This document shows, piece by piece, positions 1-9,235 of a stretch of 64,000 bases of DNA (position 1 is the first letter of the stretch; every line of letters begins with the position of its first letter). Under the pieces are notes generated by a model. The model saw nothing but the letters and a program-made list of their open reading frames with translations, searched no databases and was not told the DNA's origin. Source of the DNA: Punctularia strigosozonata HHB-11173 SS5 (lineage: Eukaryota; Basidiomycota; Agaricomycetes; Corticiales; Punctulariaceae); the NCBI RefSeq assembly GCF_000264995.1, contig NW_006767433.1:268953-332952 (forward strand), written 5' to 3'. The position numbers were made by a program, and so were the translations under genes.

Positions 1-822
1 ACTGCAGAGATTTACCGCGTCAGCAGGTGTTCCACACAGACAAGGAAGTATAACCACCTGCGCAGTTCCAGTGACCACGAGAAGACTCATGCCCTTCATT
101 GTCCACAGGCGATCCGGGATAGGCTCCTCCTCCAGGTCAAGCAGCTCCGACAACGGCGCGAGTCCGCTCTCAGGGTCGTTCAGCTTAGACGTAGGGGACT
201 GAGGCGGAGGGACAACGTTTTCGATGTACGTCGCGCCGTCGACCTTCTGATCCGGCGCACCGGCAAGCGCAGTCGAATGCCAGGATGTCGGAGCAGGCGA
301 AGAAGAGGAAGCAGAGGGCACGCCCATCACCACCGACGCGATCGGGTCCGGGACGTACACATTGGCAGGCGGGGATTCCGGGATCGTCTCTACGACGTCA
401 TGACCTTCCGCAAAGCCCTCCCTCCTACGAACCTGGCTATCGCGTCGGGCCTCCAAGCTGCTCAAAACAGGATGCAACAGATGCAGGTCGGGGCGGCGTG
501 AGCTTCCTCCGCCGGTACTGCTCGCGGTTGAGACGCGGCGGGCCGCTCCTGCCTTGAACCCGGCTCCCTCACCAGCGAGGCCGGTCTCTAGGCCGGCAGT
601 CTCGTTCTGTGTCGCGCCTTGGCTAGCGCGACGACCGTACCGTTGTGCGACGGACGAGGAGAGGCGTCTCCGAGCGGGGGCATCGTACGGAGCTTGGGTC
701 TCATCTTCGCTATCGGAGGAGTCGGTGAGAGCCGAGTCGTCGACGACTTCCGAGTGGCCCATGTCGGGAACCGGTGAAACCTTGTGCGCGGGATCTTCGG
801 GGGAGCTCCAGGAAGACATCAT
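1..822 (-). CDS. Unknown Ser/Pro-rich protein, 5' part only
   Basis: An open minus-strand frame starts at the paired ATGs at 822/819 and stays open to the left edge, so the gene continues outside the window. The visible part (about 255 residues before a probable intron) is hydrophilic and low in complexity, starting MMSSWSSPEDP, with acidic Ser/Asp stretches and Arg/Ser-rich stretches. It then becomes more ordered near the end (LWTMKGMSLLVV). A GT...AG intron is likely at 57-2, with the next exon starting at the window edge. A TATA-like run lies about 47 bp upstream of the start. No family was recognised. The disordered N-terminus would suit a regulatory or membrane-associated protein, but that is only a guess. 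Confidence 0.55.
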   Translation of the reverse strand, partial: MMSSWSSPEDPAHKVSPVPDMGHSEVVDDSALTDSSDSEDETQAPYDAPARRRLSSSVAQRYGRRASQGATQNETAGLETGLAGEGAGFKAGAARRVSTASSTGGGSSRRPDLHLLHPVLSSLEARRDSQVRRREGFAEGHDVVETIPESPPANVYVPDPIASVVMGVPSASSSSPAPTSWHSTALAGAPDQKVDGATYIENVVPPPQSPTSKLNDPESGLAPLSELLDLEEEPIPDRLWTMKGMSLLVVTGTAQVVILPCLCGTPADAVNLCS

Positions 823-868
823 GGACAAAGAGAATAGGAGGTCGGGCAAAGCTGCCCTGCGAAGAGGA

Positions 869-876
869 TATATATA
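869..876 (-). promoter_or_regulatory. TATA-like box of the leftmost gene
   Basis: The 8-bp TATATATA run lies about 47 bp upstream of the minus-strand ATG at 822. It is the only such run in this upstream region. The assignment rests on position and composition alone. Confidence 0.35.
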
Positions 877-2004
877 CGTCTTTCTGAAGGTTGCAGCAAT
901 ATGTAAACGTCGTCGAGCACGGGGCCTGCCTCGGGGCACAGGGGAGAGGATCTAGTCTCTCGGGACTCGGTATGTCGGCCAACACCATCCGGCTTCGTTT
1001 GACGATAACAATTTTTTTCATTGGAGAGAGACAGGCTCGGTTTTGTCATAATATCAAGAGTGATGAGCGCAAGGACCATGGGAGGGACGGCGAACGGCGA
1101 ACGACGGTCCGTTATCGGAAAATCTGGGCGCGATGCAGTGATTTATCACGTGTTCATTGAGAGCCACATGGATCACCGGCCCCGCGTTCCCTGCAGGTCT
1201 GGCCAGCTATTCGCTGCTATTCGTCAGGGTCATGTAGCAGGTACATTGGTCGAGGTCATTGGATGACACGATGGCAATCAACAAGCTTGAACAAAGCTAT
1301 TGCCGGGGCCTAAGATCACCGGCGACTTCAGGACGCCCAGGCCGGCCTGCGCTTTCCCCGTAAGCCCCACATGCATGCCCGCACGGACATCGCGCCGACT
1401 GACGATGCCAGGAGCGGCATCCCTCCCCATAGGCGGGGAAGAAGTCAAAAGTCGATAGCAGTAGCGGCATCCTTCGCACAGGCGCTTAAGAAGTTAAGGG
1501 CAATTGCGTTGTTGTGGTCCCATACTTTCTTCCCGAGAGCTTGAGAAGTCGGCCAGGTCCGAGGAAGCGCCATATCAAACCGCTGCTTGGATATGCTCAC
1601 GCTGAGGCTGAGCTGAGCCGCCTGAGCGAAAGCCCCACATGATGCATCATGGGCAGTAATCAACCTGTGATCCGAGCGAGAGGAGTTTCACTGAGCAAAT
1701 TTCGCTCTCGCTTTACGTCCTTTTGGCTCTGTCAATATCGGGTCAGCTTGCGAACACGCGTCATGACAGAGACACCGCGGCTGCTCACAAGTTGCGGCCA
1801 TTGCGCTTTTGCGACCGACGTTCGGGACGTCGAGTCAAAGGAATCACGGATTCCAAGGCAGACCGTTGTGGTTGCGGTTACTGTTGAGTACATCCGATGT
1901 ATAGTATCATAAACCGTAAAGCAATGCGTCCTGTCAAGAATCGCATTCACGTCAGTCCTGCGCCAGCCTTCAGAAAGAGAACATGGCAGTACCTTTTGCA
2001 TATT
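877..2004. other. Intergenic, no gene recognised
   Basis: This holds the upstream region of the leftmost gene and the 3' flank of the Nudix gene. The frames here are short, lack recognisable motifs and do not join through plausible splice sites. No RNA gene or repeat was recognised. Confidence 0.4.
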
Positions 2005-3468
2005 CTACGACTTAGCCCAATACGGCCCCTGGCCCCAGCGCTCATACTCGAATCTCCCATGCAACCTCGTCAGGATGCTGACAAAATCCGGCTCGTTGTC
2101 CGGGGTGATGAACCCGTTCCGAATCATGAAGTCGATGAGCACTGTCAAAAGAACGCGTTCATCGTTGGTTAGCACACGAGGAAACGAAGGTCGACGCCGT
2201 ACCCAGCGCCGTGTTCGGCTTGAACTCGGCCGCGCGCATCCGCGACACTGCTTCCGCCAAATCTAGGAGCTAGTGAGGTACAAGGTGTGAGTTGTCTTGG
2301 ATCTGCAGAAGCTGCTTCCGAGTGTCACGCAACGCACCTCGAAAGATTCGACTTCTCCGTCGAGCGGCTTGGGGACAAACGCGCTAGCTGCTTCGGTGCT
2401 CAGACCACGGGGTATACGCAAATCGTATACAAATCTATGAGGATAGCCTTGAGCTTTTGATACAGGCGGGTGAAATGCTCGTAACTCACTGTATCTCCGG
2501 TTGAAGCCAATCCGCCTCCGTCCTGAAGCAGCGCCTTGAGCAGTGTAAAACCGCCGACATATAAGTATGCGCTTACCTGAAGAAGTAGCTGATACTTCCA
2601 GCAGCTCGCGCATGCTGCCTAACAATGCTCTCTTCGATGTTACCCTCCTCCATTGCCTCCTTCACCAGCGACTCAAACGGTGTCATTCCGCAGGGTATCC
2701 CGCCCGCGATCGTGTTATCCAAGTATCCTGGCCACCTAGATCCCACGCATCAATACCTCATTGAGACTCGTCCAAGAACGCAGTGAGAGATCGACATTAC
2801 GTCTGCTTCGTCCTCGCTCGCCGTGGCACCCACACCTTCACCCTATTTCCATCTCCGTCCTCTTCATAAACCGTCATATGCACGCCGTACGTCACCACGC
2901 CGAACAACGCGCACGCGCTGCGTTCCATCGAGAACGCGTAGTTCGGACACCCCCTCGCCTGCTGATCCTCCTCTTTCCCGCCGACGACCATCTCCTTCTT
3001 CCCCGCCGCCTCCTCCCCTCCGGCGCGATTGACGATCCGAGCCCCGAACGGGTCACGATAGACGGGATACATCTCCGCCCTCCACTTCTTCGGGCCAATC
3101 ACGTCCGCGAAGCGCCCCTTGTCCCGCCACCGCTCGCACAGCTCCTTCATCACCGCGCTCCGCTTCGCCGGCGTATCGAGGTGCTCCTCGAACGACACCG
3201 CCACGACCGCGTCCCTGTCGCGGATGATGTACCAAGATGGGGGACGGCCGAGCGATGCATTTCGCTCGTTGTCATCTTCGAGAAGTCTGACGATAACCGG
3301 GCGCAGGAGTCCGAAGACAGGCGCTGGCTCCTTAGGCCCGAAGAATACGCCTTCGGTAAGGCGCTCGGAGAGCGTCCAGGGTACGAGAGCCTGGATGGTA
3401 TCCCCGAGGCGGAAGTTATCGGCCAGGCCTACCAGGGAGAGAAAATCAAGTGGTTCAGATCCTGACAT
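2005..3468 (-). CDS. Nudix hydrolase with DUF4743 N-terminal domain
   Basis: The ATG at 3468 opens a 668-nt exon, followed by short exons at 2735-2577, 2522-2490, from 2434, and further ones ending at a TAG at 2005-2007. Splice phases agree through exon 4. Exon 1 holds the N-terminal domain (LADNFRLGDTIQALVPW, then WYIIRDRD). The Nudix box spans exon 2: an AGGIPCGM start, then ESLVKEAMEEGNI, then HARAAGSISYFFR. The glutamate usually found before the TP motif is Met here. The C-terminal part reads LIDFMIRNGFITPDNEPDF, typical of the fungal YJR142W and plant NUDT20/24 group. Those proteins hydrolyse nucleoside diphosphate-linked compounds; damaged thiamine diphosphates are proposed substrates for some relatives. 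The donor of exon 4 (near 2333) is the least certain junction. Length, about 340 residues, fits the family. Confidence 0.85.
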
Positions 3469-3869
3469 CCTTCCTCGTTTGTCCGTCGTCGTGGACTATG
3501 TCGCGGACTTTGGGAGAGTGGTTCATCGGAGTCATCGCAGTTGGGCGCCCGAAGAGGACTGGGCTCGCAGTCGGGAGCGGCAGGTGTAGCCCTACTTTGG
3601 GGTTAGCTACTTATCGAAATTGAAAGAAAGAATTGACGATCAGTGATGGGATTTGCACGCGTTTGCGAGATTTAAGATACAATACATAATTGAAGTTCTA
3701 TACGACAGCGGGTCGGCGAGGGAAAGTGGGGAGAGGGTCACCTAAGCCGCCCGATAACCCCTTGGAGTGAGGGCATAAATATGCGATAGGTGGTCTGCGC
3801 AACTTTCGACGCAGGCCAGTTGTAGTTCCGTCATGGGACATTTCCCTCGAGTCGGCCGACCAGAAACCC
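3469..3869. other. Upstream region of the Nudix gene
   Basis: About 400 bp separate the Nudix start codon from the mariner element. I see no gene, RNA or repeat here beyond likely promoter DNA. Confidence 0.35.
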
Positions 3870-3871
3870 TA

Positions 3872-3898
3872 CAGCTAAACTCAGAACGATAGACACTG
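3872..3898 (+). repeat. Left terminal inverted repeat of the mariner element
   Basis: This 27-bp sequence is the exact reverse complement of 5298-5324. It directly follows the TA target duplication. Confidence 0.93.
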
Positions 3899-4014
3899 GC
3901 GCCAACACGCGTTCAGCAAGCCGGTGCGTGCCGAATAGAGGTAGGGGTCCCCTGGCTCAACATGACATCAGTCGCCCTTGGCTTGTTCGTGTTTCGTGGT
4001 TCTGTACTACGGAT

Positions 4015-5144
4015 ATGCCTGGCAATCGTCGACACATTTCTTCAGACATAAAAGAGCTTATAGTCAGCCTCGTCTCGCGAGGCTATAAACCAGAGAAGGT
4101 CGCGGAAATCACACAATGCAGTCGGAGGACGGTTTTCCGAGTGTGGTCGTTGGCATGTAACACTGGCAAGGTGGAAAACAAGCCTTTTCAAGCTGGTAGA
4201 CCTCGTATCTTGAATGGAGTGGACTGCGCGGTAGGTGCTAATACTCGATATGTCCACTGCTCACAAAAATGTCAGTTCATCGAAGGTTGCCTGGAGCGTC
4301 AACCGGACATGTATCTCGAAGAACTGCAACACGAATTGTTTGAGCTGCGCCAAGTGTCTGTATCCACTGACACCATATCTCGGACGCTCAAGCACAGAGG
4401 ATGGACATGCAAGGGTGTAAGTCAAGCACTGCCTCCATTCTACCACCCTCTTACCTGGCATTGTAGATCTCTCGAACAGCGATAGAGCGAAACGAAGAAC
4501 ATCGCGCAACGTACCAAATACGCATGGCGCAGCACTACCACGCGGAGCAGCTCGTCTTTGTTGACGAATCGGCATTCAACAAGCGCACTGTGATGCGCCG
4601 AAAGGGATGGGCACCGTCGGGTCACAGAGCCCGACGGAGCGACTGGTTCATTCGTGGCCGGAGGTATTCGATTCTACCTGCTCTCTGGCTCGGGGGCATA
4701 CTCCATCTTGATGTTCAAGAGCGCGCATACACTGCCGCTCTCTTCAACGAGTTCATCCGTGGTCTCCTTGACGAAATGGAGCCGTTCCCTAACCCGAAGT
4801 CAGTAATCGTGATGGACAACGCGTCCATCCACAAGTCCGAGGCTCTCAGAGACTTAGTTGAAGCGCGGTAAGTGGGTCGGCCTTGTTTCCCGCTACACAG
4901 GGCCTTACTAGTGTGCAGTGGTATGCGCATTGAGTTCTTACCCCCGTACTCGCCTGACTACAACCCAATCGAAGAGTTCTTTTCCGCGATGAAGGCCTCA
5001 ATACGGCGTGATATCGATGTTGTCCGAGCTCAGCTTGCGGGCGACCATGCTTGCGATCCTTATCGTGTTATTTGGGAGGCCGTGTTCGAGGCTGGATCCC
5101 CAGAGAATGCGGAGGGATGGTTTAGGCACTCCGGATATGTGTAG
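4015..5144 (+). CDS. Tc1-like DD34E transposase
   Basis: Three exons (4015-4416, 4467-4867, 4919-5144) with GT-AG introns of 50 and 51 bp give a 342-residue protein, the usual size for Tc1-like transposases. The first ATG in frame inside the element is at 4015 (MPGNRRHISSD). Exon 1 holds a helix-turn-helix DNA-binding region (HISSDIKELIVSLVSRGYKP, then ITQCSRRTVFRVW). The catalytic residues are visible: Asp in VFVDESAF (near 4562), Asp in VMDNASIH (near 4815) and Glu in DYNPIEEF (near 4971). The spacing between the second Asp and the Glu is 34 residues. Intron 2 falls between them. No internal stop is seen, so the protein may be functional. It would cut and paste the element at TA sites. Confidence 0.9.
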
Positions 5145-5297
5145 CGCATCAACATACCATGCTTTCTCGATTTCACAATACTGCAGCATCGCACAGCGGC
5201 GAGAGAGCAGCACTACTATCGGACCCCCTTACACGCCCCACAGGTCGGCTTCTTTTCGTCAGCGGCATGCATCGGCTTGCCTAATGAGCGTTGTCGT

Positions 5298-5324
5298 CAG
5301 TGTCTATCGTTCTGAGTTTAGCTG
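5298..5324 (-). repeat. Right terminal inverted repeat of the mariner element
   Basis: Exact 27-bp inverted copy of 3872-3898, followed by the TA duplication at 5325-5326. Confidence 0.93.
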
Positions 5325-5326
5325 TA

Positions 5327-5618
5327 ACAAGGACGTGAGTAAGAGGCGCCAAGCGCCGCATTCCGCCTCCCCTTGCAGTTTGCTCGAGTATATCAAATCA
5401 GTGTGCATACAATACAGGTGTGGTACGATAATTGCAAGGACACAGCAGGAAGCCATGACATATACATGGGCACTCACGAATTGACCATCTCTGACCGTGG
5501 GATGATCCGTCTGAACACAAGTTACTTGCCACGGGTTTACATCCGCGGACATCGGCCGTTGCCATGGTTTATCTTATCTTATCGAACAAGCGCTCAAATT
5601 TCCGTCCAGACACGGAAA
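5327..5618. other. Spacer between two transposons
   Basis: About 290 bp of unique-looking sequence between the right end of the mariner element and the left target duplication of the 7.8-kb transposon. No gene was recognised. Confidence 0.4.
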
Positions 5619-5650
5619 GTGTCATTAGGACCCCTGAATACAGGGCCAAA

Positions 5651-5795
5651 TGCCTGCCGGTAGTCCGGAGGAAAATGTGCTCTCCAGCGGTCGTAGGCCT
5701 GGTCACAATCCGGAGGAGTAGGGGGTGCCGAGCGAAGAAGGCCTGTCCCGTAGGTCCGGAGGAATATGGAGCCGGGTTAAGAGGCCTGTCCTAAG
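5651..5795 (+). repeat. Left subterminal repeat cluster
   Basis: Three to four imperfect copies of a unit combining AGGCCTGTCC with TCCGGAGGAAAAT, spaced about 40-45 bp apart, just inside the left end. The same motif in the same orientation recurs inside the right end. Clusters like this are often transposase binding sites, which is an inference here. Confidence 0.7.
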
Positions 5796-5804
5796 GTACT
5801 ACAT

Positions 5805-5990
5805 TAGCCCCATGGTGTAGTGGTTGAAATCGTCCCTGACTGATAAGCTGTGTGAAGGAGAGTAAACTAATAGGCCCTGGTTCCATTCCCCCTCTAGGTA
5901 AACATTCTGCATTTAAATGGCTCAGCGGTGCGGAGTACATCACTGTAGCGCAGGTTCAATAGATGCTCGCGTTCGAACCGCGAGCCATGC
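5805..5990 (+). other. Two tandem tRNA-like (A-box/B-box) units
   Basis: Unit 1 has an A-box match TGGTGTAGTGG (5813-5823) and a near B-box GGTTCCATTCC (5879-5889). Unit 2 has an A-box TGGCTCAGCGG (5918-5928) and a B-box core GTTCGAACC (5971-5979). Neither folds into a full cloverleaf with a matching acceptor stem, so they look like tRNA-derived relics or a SINE head rather than working tRNA genes. They lie between the transposon's left end and its protease coding region. Confidence 0.5.
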
Positions 5991-6112
5991 ATTTTAATAT
6001 GTAGCTAATGTAGTAGACAAGGCTCTGCGATAAGTTTTCGACGTGACCGATACCGTCGACTTTTTCCACCGCACCTATATCCGCTGCATTGGAACATTCC
6101 TGCCAATCCAAG

Positions 6113-8547
6113 ATGGACATCATGGACCTGTGTACCGACATTCTCTTGGAGGACTGGATTGGGAAAGGTCACACATACAAAAATACACCCGCAGCCGTCT
6201 GGGAGGCATGCGACAGGGAGCTCGACATTCCACTGCAATACAAGGATTGGCTGCCTATGCCAGACTTACCTGTCAAGGACTTCATCAAGCTCACTCTCCC
6301 CCCTATCTCGACGGATCTGGTCGTTCCGGCTGTCAACAATTGGTTCAGTATGGACATGCCGTCAAACCGTCTGTCGTCACTCCGTCACCGGATGATCCCG
6401 CCGGCACACATCGTTCAGAAGCTTCAAGGCATTGTGGGCCAGAACATCCTGGATGGGGCAAAATCAGTCGTCGACCCACGCTTTAACCAAGGGCAAGACC
6501 GCTTACCATTTTGGATCCTGAAGTTTTGGATTGAAGTCTCCGAAGCCACCCGTGCCCAGGACATGTGGAAGACGTCGTGGAACTGGTTGACACGAGAGAC
6601 ATGTGGAGCTGACCCCGAACAACGTGCAGAATGCGAACGTGCAATCACATTCTTCTCCCGTGTTGGTTGGAGGAGCCCAGTCATTGCCCCAGGCGCGCCG
6701 TCGTGCATGACAACCATGGAGTTCACTCGTATCCTCGGCGAGAACTGGCTATCCGGACAGATCATCGACATGATGATGCAGCAAATTTCGATGGATTCCC
6801 GAGGGCGCGAAGGACCTACTCTTGAATATGCCGTTGGCGACCTCATCGTCCAAGAGGAGATTCAGAAGTTTACTTCTGTCAAGGGCTCACGCCACACCCC
6901 GAAGCTCACTCGTTACGAAAAGCGTGTCGCCACAGAGGGGCTCCAACGTTTATACTTTCCGGTCAATGTCCATGGCAACCACTGGGTCGCAATGTGTATC
7001 GACTTCGTACATCAGTCTGTCGGTTATGGTGAGTGATGGAATGTATCATCGGTTTCGCCAGACTCACCATTCTGTAGGCGACTCCTTGCCACAGCTTCAT
7101 GGCCCTCTGAAGTCGGAGATACTTGCTTGCCAGAAGTATATCCGCGAACGATTTGGCTCGTGCAATGTCAGCCATGTATGGAAAATCGATCACGGCACTC
7201 AGACAGGTACCTATGAATGTGGGTTTGTGACAGCGAATACAATCGCGCACGCAGTCCTCGGAGAGACTCTATGGATGCCGGCAACACGTAGTGCATGGCA
7301 GGTTCGGTGGTTCAACACGCTTGTTGAGGCACATATGTCGATCAAGGTGAGGGGGACTACATCATGTACCGCTCAGCACCTATTCACCACTTATGCACGC
7401 AGAACATACCAGACGATCCTTCATTGTCGCACGAGTCCCACCCGCAAACGTCTGCGTACATCTTCCCCATCCATCCTGTAGCACCACTGCCTCCGTCGGA
7501 CGAGTCCACTCCCGTGGATATCAGAAGTTCCGAAGGCGAGCCGTCTCTGAGCCACGCAGACGGGACCAAGAATTCCGGCATCCCTGCGGACATGAACGAT
7601 ACGTGTTGTGACGTGGCCGGTCTTCCTGCGAAAATGGGCGGGTGCACGGAGGGCGATACGTCGAGAGCCGGCCAGGCGAACACGGATGCGATGGACATCG
7701 ACCACGGGGTGGGCAAGGTAACACACTCGAGCCATAACGATAAACTGGATGGCGGTGCTGTTAGAAAGAGTGCGCAAGGACCGGACACCGTATGCGCAGA
7801 GCCTCGTACCGGGGATCGACCTCCCGCAACCCCATACTTCTCCCACTCGCAAACGTCCGCGCTCGTCTGCCCCGTCCATATCGTAGCGCCGCTGCCTCTG
7901 TTGGACGAGTCCACTCCCGTGGAGACCAGAAGATCCGGAGGCAAGTCACCTCTGAGCTACGCAAACGGGAGCAAGGATTCCGACATCACTGCGGACATGA
8001 ACGATACGTGTTGTGACGTGGCCGGTCTTCCTGCGAAAATGGACGGGTGCGTGGAGGGCGATACGTCGAGAGCTGGTCAGGCGAACACGGATGCGATGGA
8101 CATCGACTGTGGGATGGGCGATGTAACACACTCAAGCCATAACGATATACTAGGCGGTGGTGCTGTCGGAAAGAGCGCGGAAGAGCCGGGCGTGAGCATG
8201 ATTGCACAAAAGCGGATGCGAACTCTAGAATCGTGGTTCGGCAACAGGTCACACACAGGAAAAGAGGCAACAACTCACGCGTCTGCGTCAAATGATTCAA
8301 ATAACATTTCCTTGCGGCCGGCGAAGAAAGTAAAGGGAACTGGGGATCAATCTTCGGGAGGCAGTGACTCAGCGAAGTCTGAGCGTGAACAGCGACGCGC
8401 ACGCGACAACGGCACCTTCGTCGTCAATGATGTCCGGCTTGGAAAGTGGAAGGCGAAGATTGAATGTCTTGACCAGCACTACGAAATCATCACCCCTGGA
8501 TTCGTTGTGAAGCACTCAGTATGCGGAAAGCCAGTGCACATGAAAGC
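6113..8547 (+). CDS. Ulp1/C48-like protease region with repeated linker (transposon)
   Basis: Exons 6113-7028, 7078-7346 and 7403 onward are joined by 49- and 56-bp GT-AG introns in consistent phase. The first in-frame ATG is at 6113 (MDIMDLCTDILLED). The C48 cysteine-protease triad can be read as His in NVHGNHWVAM (near 6975), Asp in YGDSLP (split by the first intron, near 7080) and Cys in GTYECGF (near 7218). Ulp1 proteases remove SUMO-like tags, and relatives are common passengers in agaricomycete transposons. After the protease the frame runs through a Ser/Thr-rich linker with a 405-bp tandem duplication. It then enters a zinc-finger-like start of the transposase (near 8500). No stop separates the two, so this may be a fused protease-transposase; two genes with an unseen boundary remain possible. 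The frame is cut at 8548 by the solo LTR. Confidence 0.7.
7433..8242 (+). repeat. In-frame 405-bp tandem duplication in the linker
   Basis: Two units of 405 bp (about 7433-7837 and 7838-8242) encode 135 residues each. For example, the segment starting GCGGACATGAACG occurs at 7586 and at 7991. Each unit encodes DMNDTCCDVAGLPAK and DTSRAGQANTDAMDID. Because 405 is a multiple of three, the frame stays open. Confidence 0.85.
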
Positions 8548-9230
8548 TGTGATGAGAAGAGAAGGACAATTTATTTTCGCATTTTTCATTTCTAAATATG
8601 GACTTATCATTTTCCTTTTCCCACCTTTCCTTTTCCAAAGTCACGTGACCTTCAGTGGCAGCAGTACAGCATCATTGACACTGCCCTACACTGCCCCGCA
8701 CTGCCTTGCACTGCCTTGCACAGCCTTGCACAGCCACCGGAGTTTTGTTCCGCTTACTCATGAACAATGACTCGTTATTCCTTCTAACTCCTTGATTCAT
8801 AATCCTGACCCACCTAAGTGGGTCGGTCTTACTCATCCTTGTGCCCTGCATGTGATTCTCTTGTACTATTCTTGGACCATGGATTTGTGTATATAAGACC
8901 CCTGTAGCTCGCCCTAAGTCCCCATCTCGACCTCTTGTGTCTTGGGGACTTAGGTGAGTAACCGTCTCTGTACTAGATACTATGCTAACTTGTGTCTTGG
9001 GGACTTAGTGTGTGACCTTGAGTCCATTAGGTGCCTATTGCGTCGCTGTCGACCTCGTGTCCAGTGACCTTGAGTCGAGCTCAGCTCCTCTTCATCTGCG
9101 TGTACTCTTGCCTAAAGTAAGTGCCGACGACGTTGCTCTTCCGTCCGACTCTACCCGATTACTTGGACATTTCGGCTGTCTGAGTAGTTGGTAACCCCAA
9201 CGGGCGTTCCCCTGCACGCCGCTCGTCACA
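8548..9230. mobile_element. Solo LTR of a retrotransposon (fossil)
   Basis: The 683-bp element starts TGTGA and ends TCACA and is flanked by AAAGC on both sides (8543-8547 and 9231-9235). A TATATAAG promoter-like motif near 8890 and a CTTGGGGACTTAG repeat near 8940 and 9000 fit an LTR. No internal coding domain is present, so this is a solo LTR left after recombination. The perfect 5-bp duplication suggests a young insertion, and it is younger than the DNA transposon it interrupts. The family cannot be named without a search. Confidence 0.82.
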
Positions 9231-9235
9231 AAAGC

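Larger units (their letters stand above)
3872..5324 (+). mobile_element. Tc1/mariner DNA transposon, complete-looking
   Basis: The element is 1453 bp long. It is bounded by 27-bp perfect inverted repeats (3872-3898 and 5298-5324), each starting CAGCTAAACTCAG from the outside, and flanked by TA on both sides (3870-3871 and 5325-5326). One transposase gene with two short introns fills it. Perfect ends, a TA duplication and consistent splice phases argue for a recent insertion. It sits about 300 bp left of the larger transposon and is not nested in it. Confidence 0.93.

Noticed and set aside
5805-5990. Two functional tRNA genes
   Set aside because: A- and B-boxes are good, but neither unit forms a complete acceptor stem together with a proper T-arm, so they are listed as tRNA-like units only.
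8548-9230. A full retrotransposon
   Set aside because: There is only one LTR-like unit between matching target duplications and no internal coding region.
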